Part shown: positions 29,385 to 38,159 of the stretch, piece by piece
How positions within the stretch are numbered: the stretch's first letter is position 1
Layout: each line of letters starts with the position of its first letter
Origin: Pontivivens sp032464575
GTDB lineage: Bacteria > Pseudomonadota > Alphaproteobacteria > Rhodobacterales > Rhodobacteraceae
DNA: 64,000 nucleotides
Assembly: GCA_032464575.1 (NCBI GenBank)
Contig: JAWDKM010000006.1
Span: 124,001 to 188,000, forward strand
Reading direction: 5' to 3'
The notes under the pieces: generated by a model
Seen by the model: only the letters and a program-made list of their open reading frames with translations
Databases searched by the model: none
Told to the model about the DNA's origin: nothing
Made by a program: the position numbers and the translations under genes

Positions 29385-29632
29385 GAGGGCCGCGCCCGAC
29401 CTGGAGGGCGCATAAGTGACAAGTGTTAAGCGTCCGCGCCCTCAAGCATCCATGCCGCTCATTCGATGAACGGCATCGCCAACGCGCCCTCCGGGGGGAG
29501 GTCGGGCGCGGCCCGGCCTATCAGCCGGGCGGAAGACTGGTTCTGCTCGATACCGCCCCGGACCTGATCCGGGGCCTTTCCGTTCGACGCGGCCACAGTT
29601 TCAGCAAGGTCCCGGCGCTGCGGCCGGGACGG
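29385..29632 (+). repeat. Composite intergenic repeat, copy 3
   Basis: Reference copy with clear module order: left (29385-29411), core with GCGCCCTCAAGCATCCATG (29436-29454), right (29484-29509), A palindrome (29556-29574) and B palindrome (29609-29630). It fills the gap between the MATE gene and the flavoprotein gene. No open frame in it resembles a protein. Confidence 0.82.
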
Positions 29633-29763
29633 TCGCACCACGGAACAACCGCCCCGCATCCCCCGTACCACAGGTCGCATTCCACCCCCCAACCGTCGCC
29701 CGCCCGAACGGCCCCCTCCGCCCGACCCGCTAGAACGATCCGAAACGCCAGGGAGATCGGGAC

Positions 29764-32253
29764 ATGAGAACGAGCGCACGGGCAGTGGTCGTCGGTGGTG
29801 GCGCGGTGGGGGCCTCCATTGCCTATCACCTGGCAAAGGCCGGGTGGACCGACACGCTCCTGCTCGAACGCGACGAGCTCACCTCCGGCTCCACCTGGCA
29901 CGCGGCGGGGCTGCTGCCGTACTTCAACATGAGCTACGCCACGACCTGGATCCACGACTACTCCATCAAGTTCTACAAGACGCTGGAGGAGGAGACGGGG
30001 CTGAACGCAGGCTTCTCCGTCGTCGGCAACCTGCGGATGGCGCAATCGAAGGAGCGCCTCGACGAATACATGCTCTACGCGAGCACGGCGGAAAGCGTCG
30101 GCGTCCCCTTCGAATGGCTGACGCCGCAGGACATCAAGGACCGCTACCCGCTGTTGCGCACCGACGACCTCGTCGGCGCGATCTACCATCCCACGGACGG
30201 CTACATAAACCCCGCCGACGTCACGCAGGCCATGGCCAAGGGCGCGCGCCAGCGGGGCGTCGAGATCCAGCGCAAGGTGCAGGTCGACGGCTACACGCAG
30301 ACCCCGGACGGCTGGCGCGTCCACTGCCGCCGCATGGTGGAGAAGGGCGGCAACCTCGTGCCGGGCGAGGAGACCTGGGACATCACCTGCGAACACGTCG
30401 TCACCGCCACCGGCAACCACGCGCAGCGCACGGCGAAGCTCCTCGGCATCAAGATCCCCGCCATCCCGGTCGAGCACCAGTACGTCGTCACCGAGCCCGA
30501 TCCCGCCCTGCAGGAGTGGCGCAAGACGAACGGAGAGCACCCCGTGCTCCGCGACGCCGACGCCAAGTGGTATGTGCGCGAGGAACGCGGCGGCTGGATC
30601 CTCGGCCCCTATGAGCGCAATGCGCCCGCCCGGTTCGAATACGGCGTGCCCGACAGCTTCCGTGCCGACCTTTTCCCCCTCGACCTCGACCGGATCGAGG
30701 AAGAGTACATGTCGATGATCCACCGCATTCCGAGCTCCGAGACCGCGGGGCTCAAGGACGATTTCAACGGCCCGATCTGCTACACCCCCGACGGCAACCC
30801 GCTGATCGGCCCGGCACCCGGCATGCGCAACATGTGGCTGGCGGAGGGCTTCTCCTTCGGCATCACGGCGGCGGGCGGGGCGGGCCACTACCTCGCGCAG
30901 ATGATGGTCGAGGGCGAGGCGGAGATCGACATGGCCTCCCTCGATCCCAAGCGCTACGGCGACTGGATGACGACAGAGTATGCCGCCCGCAAGAACGAGG
31001 AGGCCTACGAGCACGTCTACATCCTCCACCATCCCGACGAGGAGCGGCCGGCCGCCCGGCCCCTGCGCACCTCGCCTGCCTATGACCGGCAGAAGGCGGC
31101 GGGCGCCCAGTTCGGCCAGGTGAACGGCTGGGAGCGGCCGAATTACTACGCGCCCGAGGGCTTCGACGACCACTCCGCACGCTCCTTCCGCCGCGGCGGC
31201 TGGTGGCAGTACGCGAAGGAGGAGGCCGAGGCGATCCGCAGCGGCGTCGGCCTGATCGACGCCACCGCCTTCGCCAAGCACCGGATCAGCGGACCGGGCG
31301 CGACCGCCTTCCTCGACTGGTTCACGACGAACAAACTGCCGAAGCCCGGGCGGATCAACCTCACCTACGCGCTGACCTCTGCCGGGACCGTACGCACCGA
31401 ATACACCATCGTCCGGCTGGCCGAGAACGACTACTACCTCGTCTCCGCTGGCGCTTGGCACGCCTATGACGAGGATGTCCTCTACAAGGCGATCTGGGAG
31501 AAGGAAGACGCGTTCGGCCGCATCAACGAGCAGGACGTGACGACCCAATGGGGCGTCTTCGCGCTGGCCGGGCCGAAATCCCGCGACGTGCTGAAGACCC
31601 TGATCCGGGATGCGGAGCCGGAAACGGCGCTCTCCAACAAACGCTTCCCATGGCTGTCGATGCGCAACATCGAACTCGGCATGGTCCCGACGATGGCGAT
31701 CCGGGTGGCCTACACGGGCGAACTCGGCTGGGAGCTCCACCACCCGATCGAGATGCAGGCCCACCTCTGGGACAAGCTGATGGAGGCGGGTGAACCGCAC
31801 GGACTGAAACTCGTCGGCGCCCGGGCGCAGAACTGGCTGCGGCAGGAAAAGAGCTACCGCGCCTTCGGAACGGAGCTCGGCCGGGACGCGACGCCGCTCG
31901 AAGCTGGGCTCGACCGGTTCGTGGATCTCGACAAGGACTTCCACGGCAAGGATATGTTACAGAGAACCGGCATCCGCTGGAAATGTGTAACGCTTCTGAT
32001 CGATGGTCCGGCCGATGCCGATCCCTGGGGGCGGGAGGCGATCCTGCACAACGGCGAGAAGGCCGGCCGCCTGACCTCCGGCGGCTACTCCACCGCCTTC
32101 GGCAAGTCGATCGGCATGGGCTATGTCCGCCCCGACCTCGCAGAGCCAGGCACCAAGCTCAAGGTCCGCATGTTCCGCGAGCTCTGGGATGCCCAGGTCG
32201 CCGAGGACAGCCCCTACGATCCCAGGAACGAGACGATCCGCCGGGACGGCTGA
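29764..32253 (+). CDS. FAD-dependent dimethylglycine/sarcosine dehydrogenase-like protein with GcvT domain
   Basis: 829 residues. DAO-type FAD domain (VVVGGGAVGASIAYHLAKAG, residues 8-27; SGSTWHAAGLLPYF near 42, the usual covalent-FAD His region), a FAO_M linker, then GcvT domains with folate-binding features (LGWELHHPIEM, YRAFGTELGRDATPLEAGL). Such enzymes demethylate N-methylglycines to give methylene-tetrahydrofolate. Exact substrate is not determinable: dimethylglycine, sarcosine or a related methylamine catabolite. No neighbours of the betaine pathway are visible. Confidence 0.9.
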   Translation: MRTSARAVVVGGGAVGASIAYHLAKAGWTDTLLLERDELTSGSTWHAAGLLPYFNMSYATTWIHDYSIKFYKTLEEETGLNAGFSVVGNLRMAQSKERLDEYMLYASTAESVGVPFEWLTPQDIKDRYPLLRTDDLVGAIYHPTDGYINPADVTQAMAKGARQRGVEIQRKVQVDGYTQTPDGWRVHCRRMVEKGGNLVPGEETWDITCEHVVTATGNHAQRTAKLLGIKIPAIPVEHQYVVTEPDPALQEWRKTNGEHPVLRDADAKWYVREERGGWILGPYERNAPARFEYGVPDSFRADLFPLDLDRIEEEYMSMIHRIPSSETAGLKDDFNGPICYTPDGNPLIGPAPGMRNMWLAEGFSFGITAAGGAGHYLAQMMVEGEAEIDMASLDPKRYGDWMTTEYAARKNEEAYEHVYILHHPDEERPAARPLRTSPAYDRQKAAGAQFGQVNGWERPNYYAPEGFDDHSARSFRRGGWWQYAKEEAEAIRSGVGLIDATAFAKHRISGPGATAFLDWFTTNKLPKPGRINLTYALTSAGTVRTEYTIVRLAENDYYLVSAGAWHAYDEDVLYKAIWEKEDAFGRINEQDVTTQWGVFALAGPKSRDVLKTLIRDAEPETALSNKRFPWLSMRNIELGMVPTMAIRVAYTGELGWELHHPIEMQAHLWDKLMEAGEPHGLKLVGARAQNWLRQEKSYRAFGTELGRDATPLEAGLDRFVDLDKDFHGKDMLQRTGIRWKCVTLLIDGPADADPWGREAILHNGEKAGRLTSGGYSTAFGKSIGMGYVRPDLAEPGTKLKVRMFRELWDAQVAEDSPYDPRNETIRRDG

Positions 32254-32275
32254 CGCCGTTTCCGCCTGCGGCGGC

Positions 32276-32338
32276 GCGTATTTGACGACAGTGATGGGGC
32301 AGGGCGCCGCGCCCCTGCATCACTCTCTCGAAATACGC
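32276..32338. terminator. Long imperfect stem-loop after the flavoprotein gene
   Basis: Outer arms GCGTATTT (32276-32283) and AAATACGC (32331-32338), with inner arms AGTGATG and CATCACT and a GC-rich tip. A related half-motif, CATCACTCTCTCCAAATACGC, follows rimI near 23600. The hairpin lies 22 nt after the upstream stop and is probably a terminator or mRNA-stabilising element. The rest of the gap to 32526 shows nothing else. Confidence 0.6.
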
Positions 32339-32526
32339 CCGCCGGAGGCAGTCCCGCCCTTGGTTGCCGGAGATCGGTTTCCTATGTGGGCACCGACAAC
32401 CGACGGAGTGTTTTTGTCCGAGACCCGGCACAGCCGCTGAGGCCCTTGCGCTGACAGGCCTCATCCCAGCGATCCGCCCCGCGGCGGACACTTTTTCGTG
32501 CCTGACGAACACTCCGGGAAACTCCC

Positions 32527-32787
32527 TTGAACATCTCGAAACCCGAACAGCGCGTGCTTCACGTGCTGGCACAGGGCGGCCTGATCCGGCATGAGCGCGA
32601 CCATCGCGCCAAGGTCGTGGCCGTGACCTGTTTCACCCATGACGGCAACGTGTTGAGCGATTGCACGATGCCCGTCTTCACCCGCCTGCGCGCCAAGCGG
32701 TTGATCCGCTCGCGGAACGGCGCGCCCTATCGCATCACCCGGCTGGGACGGATCTCGGTCCGTGCGCAGCCGGACAATCGGAGCTGA
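32527..32787 (+). CDS. YjhX-family (UPF0386) protein
   Basis: 86 residues: NISKPEQRVLHVLAQGGLIRHERD, then VLSDCTMPVFTRLRAKRLIRSRNG, a winged-helix-like domain. E. coli YjhX is described as a toxin paired with YjhQ, an acetyltransferase. Here the next gene, 3 nt away, is also a GNAT acetyltransferase, which mirrors that pairing. The start is TTG, chosen because it gives the family N-terminus. Confidence 0.85.
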   Translation: MNISKPEQRVLHVLAQGGLIRHERDHRAKVVAVTCFTHDGNVLSDCTMPVFTRLRAKRLIRSRNGAPYRITRLGRISVRAQPDNRS

Positions 32788-32790
32788 CAC

Positions 32791-33258
32791 ATGACCTCGA
32801 CCGATATTCGACCCGCCCGCGCGGAGGATGCCGTGCGGATCCGGGAGATCGCGGCCGGAACGGAGATGTTCCGGCCTGACGAGCTCGACTGGTTCGGCGC
32901 GATGATCGCCACCCAGCTCGCCGAGCCGGGCAAGGCTATCTGGCGCGTCGCGGGTCCTGGCCCCGACGGAGCGGCCTATGCGGAGCCCGAGCCTATGGCC
33001 GAGGGCATCTGGAACATGCGCTTCATCGGCGTTGCCCCGGCGGCCCGGCGCACAGGTCTCGCCCGCGCGCTGATCGGCGAGATCGAGGCGGCGGTGCGGG
33101 AGGCCGGGGCGCGGATGCTCATCATCGAGACATCCTCCCAACCGGCCTTCGCCTCGGCGCGCGCGCTCTACCTCGCGCTTGCTTACGAGGAGGAGGCACG
33201 GCTGCGCGACTGGTACGGGCCGAACGATGCGAAGGTGGTGTTCCGCAAGCTCGTCTGA
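32791..33258 (+). CDS. GNAT N-acetyltransferase next to YjhX
   Basis: 155 residues with the acetyl-CoA signature IGVAPAARRTGLARALI and a C-terminal FASARALYLALAYEEEARLRD. Three nt after yjhX, so co-translated; by analogy with YjhQ it could be the cognate antitoxin, but general GNATs are very common. Its stop converges on the ThiF-like gene. Confidence 0.82.
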   Translation: MTSTDIRPARAEDAVRIREIAAGTEMFRPDELDWFGAMIATQLAEPGKAIWRVAGPGPDGAAYAEPEPMAEGIWNMRFIGVAPAARRTGLARALIGEIEAAVREAGARMLIIETSSQPAFASARALYLALAYEEEARLRDWYGPNDAKVVFRKLV

Positions 33259-33259
33259 C

Positions 33260-34009
33260 CTAGCCGCAGATCGGGCAGTCCGGTCTGCGGGCCACGCCGA
33301 TCCGGCGGCTTTCGGCGTAGAGGGCGTCGTGGATGAGGAGGGCGCCGGTCAGGGTTTCGCCCGCGCCGGTGATGTGCTTCACCGCCTCCGCCGCCATCAT
33401 CGATCCCACGATCCCGGCGAGCGCGCCGACGATCCCGGCCTCCGCGCAGGTGGGCACGAGGCCCGGCGCGGGCGCTTCGGGGAAGACGCACTGGTAGCAC
33501 GGGCCGCCCGCCGCCGGGTGGTAGAGGCTGATCTGCCCCTCCCACTGCGTCATGGCCGCCGCGATCAGGGGCACGCCCGCCGCGACGCAGAGGCGGTTGA
33601 CGAGGTAGCGCGTCCCGAAATTGTCGGAGCCGTCGAGGACGAGGTCGTAGGCGCCGATCAGCTCCGCCCCCGTCTCCGCATCCAGTCGGGCCTCGTGCCC
33701 CTCGACCGCCACATTCGGGTTGATGCGGGAGATGCTGCGGGCGGCGCTCACGACCTTGGGCATGCCCACGGCCCCGGTATCGTGGATCAACTGCCGCTGG
33801 AGGTTGGAGAGGCTGACGACGTCGTCATCCACCACCCCCAGCGTGCCGACGCCCGCCGCCGCGAGGTACATCAGCGCCGGGGCGCCGAGCCCGCCTGCGC
33901 CGACCACCAGCACGCGGGCGGCCTTCAGCTTGGCCTGTCCCGGTCCGCCGACCTCGCGCAGGACGATGTGGCGGGCGTAGCGCTCCAGCTCTTCGGGGGT
34001 GAAGCTCAC
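33260..34009 (-). CDS. HesA/MoeB/ThiF-family adenylyltransferase
   Basis: 249 residues. The Rossmann motif VLVVGAGGLGAPALMYLAAAG (residues about 31-51) is followed by DDDVVSLSNLQRQ, and zinc Cys pairs CYQC and CPIC. It adenylates the C-terminal Gly of a ubiquitin-like sulfur carrier (MoaD or ThiS). No rhodanese domain, so shorter than MoeZ. GTG start overlaps the upstream GNAT stop by 4 nt (GTGA). Confidence 0.92.
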   Translation of the reverse strand: MSFTPEELERYARHIVLREVGGPGQAKLKAARVLVVGAGGLGAPALMYLAAAGVGTLGVVDDDVVSLSNLQRQLIHDTGAVGMPKVVSAARSISRINPNVAVEGHEARLDAETGAELIGAYDLVLDGSDNFGTRYLVNRLCVAAGVPLIAAAMTQWEGQISLYHPAAGGPCYQCVFPEAPAPGLVPTCAEAGIVGALAGIVGSMMAAEAVKHITGAGETLTGALLIHDALYAESRRIGVARRPDCPICG

Positions 34010-34713
34010 AGGGCCTTCTCGTACTCGATGCGGTGGGTGCCCGATCCGGCGGGGAAACGGGCGACCTCGCGCCAGCCCAGTTTCTCGTAGAGTCCGGGCG
34101 CCTGCCAGCTGTAGGTGCCGAGGCGGGCATGGCGGGCGCCGCGGGCGCGGGCTTCGTACTCGGCACCCTGCAGGAGGTCTCGGGCAAGGCCCCGGCCACG
34201 CCAGTCGGGATCGACGTGGAGGGTGCGGAGCTCCGCGAGCTCCATGACGCGGATGACCTGCACGGCGCCGCGCACCGTCCCTGTCTCGTCCTTCCAGGCG
34301 ACCGAGAAGCTCTCGCGCTCGAAGCCGGGCTGGGCGGCACTCTCGGCCCGGATCGCGGCGAGGCTGTCGGCGGTCAGGGCGGCATCGTCCTCGATCAGGC
34401 GCAGGCCCGCGGGCTGGGGCGCCTCCTCCGGCTGGGCGCGGCGCCGCAGGCGGCGCAGGAGGACGACGTAGCCCAGAATCGGTACAGCGGCGAGGGCGAG
34501 CCAGAAGGCCGCGACCAGTGACTGGCCCATCTGGGCGCGGAAGCCCGCATCGAGCGACAGGATCGCTGCCGCCACCGCCGCGATCATCAGGCCGGTGCGC
34601 AGCGCCCGCCGCCGGTCCGCCCCGCCGACGAGTGCGAAGGCGGCGCCGAAGCCACCCAGCAGCAGCAGTGTCAGAAGCCCGCCGCCCGCGAGCGTGCCGA
34701 GAAGGGCGCTCAC
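34006..34713 (-). CDS. Membrane-anchored GNAT N-acetyltransferase
   Basis: 235 residues. Two or three hydrophobic segments (GGGLLTLLLLGGFGAAFALVG, TGLMIAAVAAAILSL, AAFWLALAAVPILGYVVLL) occupy residues 8-85, followed by a cytosolic GNAT domain (RTLHVDPDWRGRGLARDLL, GLYEKLGWREVARF). The GTG at 34713 overlaps the dut stop. A polytopic anchor on a GNAT is uncommon and suggests a membrane-associated substrate. Confidence 0.8.
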   Translation of the reverse strand: MSALLGTLAGGGLLTLLLLGGFGAAFALVGGADRRRALRTGLMIAAVAAAILSLDAGFRAQMGQSLVAAFWLALAAVPILGYVVLLRRLRRRAQPEEAPQPAGLRLIEDDAALTADSLAAIRAESAAQPGFERESFSVAWKDETGTVRGAVQVIRVMELAELRTLHVDPDWRGRGLARDLLQGAEYEARARGARHARLGTYSWQAPGLYEKLGWREVARFPAGSGTHRIEYEKAL

Positions 34714-35213
34714 CGGTCCCGATCGCTCCGCCCGGTGGAGCCGAAGCCGCCGAAGCCGCGCTCGGTCTCACCCAGCTCGTTGGCCTCCACCCACTGCACA
34801 TGGGTGACGGGGGCGAGCACCATCTGTGCGACCCGGTCGCCATGGTTCACGTCGAAGGTCTCGTGCCCCATGTTCAGCAGGATCACGGAGACCTGCCCGC
34901 GATAGTCGCTGTCGATGGTGCCCGGCGCGTTGGCGATGGTCACGCCATGGCGCAGGGCAAGGCCGGAGCGGGGGCGGATCTGCACCTCGAACCCGCGGGG
35001 GATCTCCATTGCCAGACCGGTGGGGATCAGCGCGCGCCCGCCGGGCATCAGGGTGATGCCGCGCGCCCGCTTGTCCGCGCCGAAATTGGCGTAGAGGTCC
35101 ATGCCCGCGGCCCCCGGCGTCGCATAGCTCGGCAGCGGGACCTCGGGATCCGCCCCCTCGGCGCGGGTCACGCGGAGCTCCACGCCGGGCATAGAGAGTT
35201 TCAGGCCGTTCAT
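34710..35213 (-). CDS. dut: Deoxyuridine 5'-triphosphate nucleotidohydrolase
   Basis: 167-residue trimeric dUTPase with all five motifs: AAGMDLYAN, PRSGLALRHGV, GTIDSDYRGQV, GDRVAQMV and RGFGGFGSTGR. It removes dUTP and supplies dUMP for thymidylate synthesis. Overlaps coaBC upstream and the GNAT downstream by 4 nt each. Confidence 0.97.
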   Translation of the reverse strand: MNGLKLSMPGVELRVTRAEGADPEVPLPSYATPGAAGMDLYANFGADKRARGITLMPGGRALIPTGLAMEIPRGFEVQIRPRSGLALRHGVTIANAPGTIDSDYRGQVSVILLNMGHETFDVNHGDRVAQMVLAPVTHVQWVEANELGETERGFGGFGSTGRSDRDR

Positions 35214-36400
35214 GCCAGCGCCTCCGCGATGCGTTGGGCGAGGCGGCGCGCCGTCTCCACCTTGGTGAGGCGAGGCCAGTCCTCCGCCCCGTCTTCGGTG
35301 ATGAGGGTGACGGCATTGTGGCCGCCGCCCATGATCCCGGTTCCGGGGCTCACGTCGTTGGCCACGATCCAGTCGCAGCCCTTGCGCGCGCGCTTGGCGG
35401 TGGCATGGGCGATGACGTCGTCTGTCTCGGCCGCGAAGCCCACGACGAGCCGGGGACGGTTCTCGTTCCGCCGGGCGATGGTGGCGAGGATGTCGGGGTT
35501 CTCCGCGAAGTCGAGGGCGGGCAGCCCGCCTGCCTCCTTCTTCATCTTGGAGGGGCCGGCGTTGACCACGTGCCAGTCCGCGACGGCGGCACAGAAGATC
35601 GCGGCGTCGGCGGGGAGGGCGGCCTCGACTGCGCTCAGCATCTCGCGGGCGGTTTCCACTTCGGTGATCCGCGGGCCGCGGGGGCGCGGGGCGGTGGCGG
35701 GGCCGGTCACGAAGCTTACATCAGCGCCCAGCTCGCTCAGCGCCTCGGCGATCGCGGTGCCCTGCGCGCCGGAGGAGCGGTTGGCGATGTAGCGCACCGG
35801 GTCGATGGGCTCATGCGTGGGGCCGGAGGTGACGAGGACATGCCGCCCGGTCAGCGGGCCTTCGGTGAGATGGGCGGTGACGGCGGCCAGGATCTCCGCC
35901 GGTTCGGCCATGCGGCCCGGCCCGTACTCGCCGCAGGCCATGTCGCCGGAATTGGGGCCGACGACCGCGATCCCGTCGCCGCGCAGCGTCTCCAGGTTGC
36001 GCTGGGTCGCCGGATGATCCCACATTCGCACGTTCATGGCGGGTGCGATCAGGACGGGCGTGTCGGTGGCCAGCAGCAGCGTGCTCGCCAGATCGTCGGC
36101 GCGGCCCGTCGCCATCTTCGCCATCAGATCGGCGGTGGCGGGGGCTGTGACGATCAGGTCGGCGGAGCGCGACAGCTCGATGTGCCCCATCTCCGCCTCT
36201 GCCGTCAGGTCGAAGAGCTCGGTATGAACCTTCTCCTGCGCCAGGGCCGCGACGGAGAGCGGCGTGACGAAATGCCGGGCGGCGGAGGTCAGGACCGGCG
36301 TCACCGCATGGCCCGCGCCGGTGAGCAGGCGGATCAGCTCGAGGCTCTTGTAGGCCGCGATGCCGCCGCCGACGATCAGAAGAATGCGCTTGGAGGTCAT
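35210..36400 (-). CDS. coaBC: Bifunctional phosphopantothenoylcysteine decarboxylase/synthetase
   Basis: 396 residues. N-terminal flavin CoaC domain (LLIVGGGIAAYKSLELIR, PAMNVRMW with the PXMNxxMW motif, ACGEYGPGRM) and C-terminal CoaB (VTSGPTHEPIDPVRYIANRSSGAQG, AAVADWHVV). It makes 4'-phosphopantetheine for coenzyme A. The coaBC-dut pairing is classic. Confidence 0.97.
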   Translation of the reverse strand: MTSKRILLIVGGGIAAYKSLELIRLLTGAGHAVTPVLTSAARHFVTPLSVAALAQEKVHTELFDLTAEAEMGHIELSRSADLIVTAPATADLMAKMATGRADDLASTLLLATDTPVLIAPAMNVRMWDHPATQRNLETLRGDGIAVVGPNSGDMACGEYGPGRMAEPAEILAAVTAHLTEGPLTGRHVLVTSGPTHEPIDPVRYIANRSSGAQGTAIAEALSELGADVSFVTGPATAPRPRGPRITEVETAREMLSAVEAALPADAAIFCAAVADWHVVNAGPSKMKKEAGGLPALDFAENPDILATIARRNENRPRLVVGFAAETDDVIAHATAKRARKGCDWIVANDVSPGTGIMGGGHNAVTLITEDGAEDWPRLTKVETARRLAQRIAEALA

Positions 36401-36446
36401 ATGTCTGTCCCCTTGACGTAAGGGGTAACCCTCGCACCGCGCGCCT

Positions 36447-37244
36447 TCAAGTCCCGCCCTCGGCGAAGGCGGCGCAGGGATCGCCCTGATCGGGCAGGTC
36501 CGCGACGCGCACATCGTTGAAGGGCGCGGTGTCGCCCGGGCCCACCTGCCCGATGGAGAAGGTGGTGAGCTCCGGCGCCGCCGTCGCCAGTGCCGCCGGA
36601 ACCCCCCAGTCGACGCGGGCGTGGCCGTTGCCGGTGATCAGGACCACCTGTCCGCCATTCACCCGTTCGCGGGCCAGCAGCACCGCCTGCGCGAGGCGGG
36701 CATCGCGGAAGCGCTGCGCCTCGACGAAGCCGGGCATGGCGCTGAGCGGGACCGCCTCGCAATGCACCGCGAACTGTTCGAGCTCCCGCGTCGCGCGCTG
36801 GGCGGGCGGCAGTGTCTTGTCGAGACCATAGAGGGCCGCGTCCGCGCCGAACACGCTCTCGGCGCCCTGTACGGAGGCGCGACGCACCAGCTCGACCGGG
36901 GCGCCGCCGCCCACAACCTGCGCGCCCGGTGCGGCGCGCATGATCTGGTGGTAGAGCGCGAAATCGGGCCAGCCGCTGTCCGCCCACTGCAGCCGCTCGG
37001 CGATCTCCCCGGTCGAGGCGCCGCGGCGCAGCAGACCGTTGAGCCGGGCCGTATCCGCCCCCTGGACCTGTTCGAAGACGATGGCGGCCGGCTGCAGGCG
37101 GGCAACCTCCTCGGCCTGGAAGGCATGGTGATCGGCGACGCCGTGTACCTCCCCGATCAGGACGACGTCGGATTGTGCGGCGAAGTCGGGCGGCGGCGTG
37201 CAGGCGGCGAGGAGCGGAAGGAGCAGACCGAGGGCGAAGCGCAT
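36447..37244 (-). CDS. ChaN-family lipoprotein
   Basis: 265 residues. Lipoprotein signal with lipobox LAAC at the N-terminus, then DVVLIGEVHGVADHHAFQ (haem-ligand His region of ChaN) and VVLITGNGHARVDWGVP. ChaN proteins bind haem at the membrane and are linked to iron uptake. It is 46 nt upstream of coaBC on the same strand. Confidence 0.88.
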   Translation of the reverse strand: MRFALGLLLPLLAACTPPPDFAAQSDVVLIGEVHGVADHHAFQAEEVARLQPAAIVFEQVQGADTARLNGLLRRGASTGEIAERLQWADSGWPDFALYHQIMRAAPGAQVVGGGAPVELVRRASVQGAESVFGADAALYGLDKTLPPAQRATRELEQFAVHCEAVPLSAMPGFVEAQRFRDARLAQAVLLARERVNGGQVVLITGNGHARVDWGVPAALATAAPELTTFSIGQVGPGDTAPFNDVRVADLPDQGDPCAAFAEGGT

Positions 37245-37296
37245 GGGGGACCTTCGTTGACGGGTTCGTCCCAACCTTATTCGACGAGGAGGTGCA

Positions 37297-37311
37297 GAAT
37301 GCAAAGCATTC
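37297..37311. terminator. Small perfect hairpin between DUF1194 gene and chaN
   Basis: GAATGC-AAA-GCATTC, 6-bp stem with a 3-nt loop, 9 nt after the DUF1194 stop. It could attenuate transcription into chaN. No T-run is present, so this is only a weak terminator candidate. Confidence 0.35.
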
Positions 37312-37319
37312 GTGGCCGC

Positions 37320-38051
37320 TCACTCGCTGCGGTCCACCACCTCGTAGCTTTCGGGGGTGGCGCCCACGATCTCCAGGATCAGCTTGCGGCGCACCGTCTC
37401 GGCGAAGGTCTCCCGCCCTGTGGCGGTCACCATGAAGGCGCCGGGACCGCCGATGATCCGGTCGGCGTAGAGCTGTTCGAGGTTCACGTTCGCGCGCCGT
37501 CCGTCCTCCGGCGTCAGGATCGGCAGGGCGTTGATGGTCATGCCGGCGGCGAGGACCTCGGCCCGCGCATCCTCGATCGAGGGGCCGGAGAAGTTGCTGA
37601 TGCTGTCGCCGGAGAAGTCGATGACGGCGCGCGGGGCGAAGATGTCGTTCTCCTCGATCAGCCGCTTGCCCTCCAGCAGCGCGGTGCCGATCGCGTTGCG
37701 GCCATAGGCCCCGCGCGGCGCCTCGATCAGTTCGGCGGCGAAGGCCGCGGCCGTCTCGGGCCCGTCGATGATGGTCCAGTCGGCGATGACGGCGGTGTTC
37801 GCGGCCCATTCGACATAGGTCACGGCGACCGTGCCGTAGATCGATTCCTGGATCGCGGCGATGACCTGCGGATCGGTCATGGCAAGCGCGTAGCCCTGTC
37901 GCTGAAAGGCCAGCTCCTCCGCATCGATGGAGCCCGAAGCATCGGCGAGCAGGACGAGTTCAAGACCCGCCTCGCGCTGGTTCTGCGCCTGGACGGACCC
38001 TGTTGCGAGAAGGAGGGAGAGGATCGTTGCGATACGCATACGGTCGGACAT
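37320..38051 (-). CDS. DUF1194 (VWA-like) secreted protein
   Basis: 243 residues. Signal peptide MSDRMRIATILSLLLATGSVQA; mature part opens LELVLLADASGSID, a MIDAS-like DxSxS, and later IDFSGDSISNF. DUF1194 proteins are von Willebrand A-like and common in alphaproteobacteria; function unknown, probably periplasmic. An inner start at 38039 is possible. Confidence 0.88.
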   Translation of the reverse strand: MSDRMRIATILSLLLATGSVQAQNQREAGLELVLLADASGSIDAEELAFQRQGYALAMTDPQVIAAIQESIYGTVAVTYVEWAANTAVIADWTIIDGPETAAAFAAELIEAPRGAYGRNAIGTALLEGKRLIEENDIFAPRAVIDFSGDSISNFSGPSIEDARAEVLAAGMTINALPILTPEDGRRANVNLEQLYADRIIGGPGAFMVTATGRETFAETVRRKLILEIVGATPESYEVVDRSE

Positions 38052-38087
38052 AGCGGGCGTGCTGCGTTGCACAAGACCCGCCAGATC

Positions 38088-38123
38088 GAATTTGACCGTC
38101 GGGGTGAATTTGACCGTCGGGGT
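38088..38123. repeat. Exact 18-bp tandem duplication
   Basis: GAATTTGACCGTCGGGGT occurs twice head to tail (38088-38105 and 38106-38123), in the gap between rpoH and the DUF1194 gene. It overlaps where the latter's promoter would lie. Confidence 0.9.
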
Positions 38124-38129
38124 ATCGAC

Positions 38130-38152
38130 GGGGAGCGGGCGACCCGCTCCCC
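38130..38152 (-). terminator. Hairpin after rpoH
   Basis: A perfect stem GGGAGCGGG/CCCGCTCCC with a 3-nt loop (one further G-C pair at the base), 7 nt downstream of the rpoH stop. No clear T-run follows, as often in high-G+C genomes. Confidence 0.6.
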
Positions 38153-38159
38153 CGACGGG

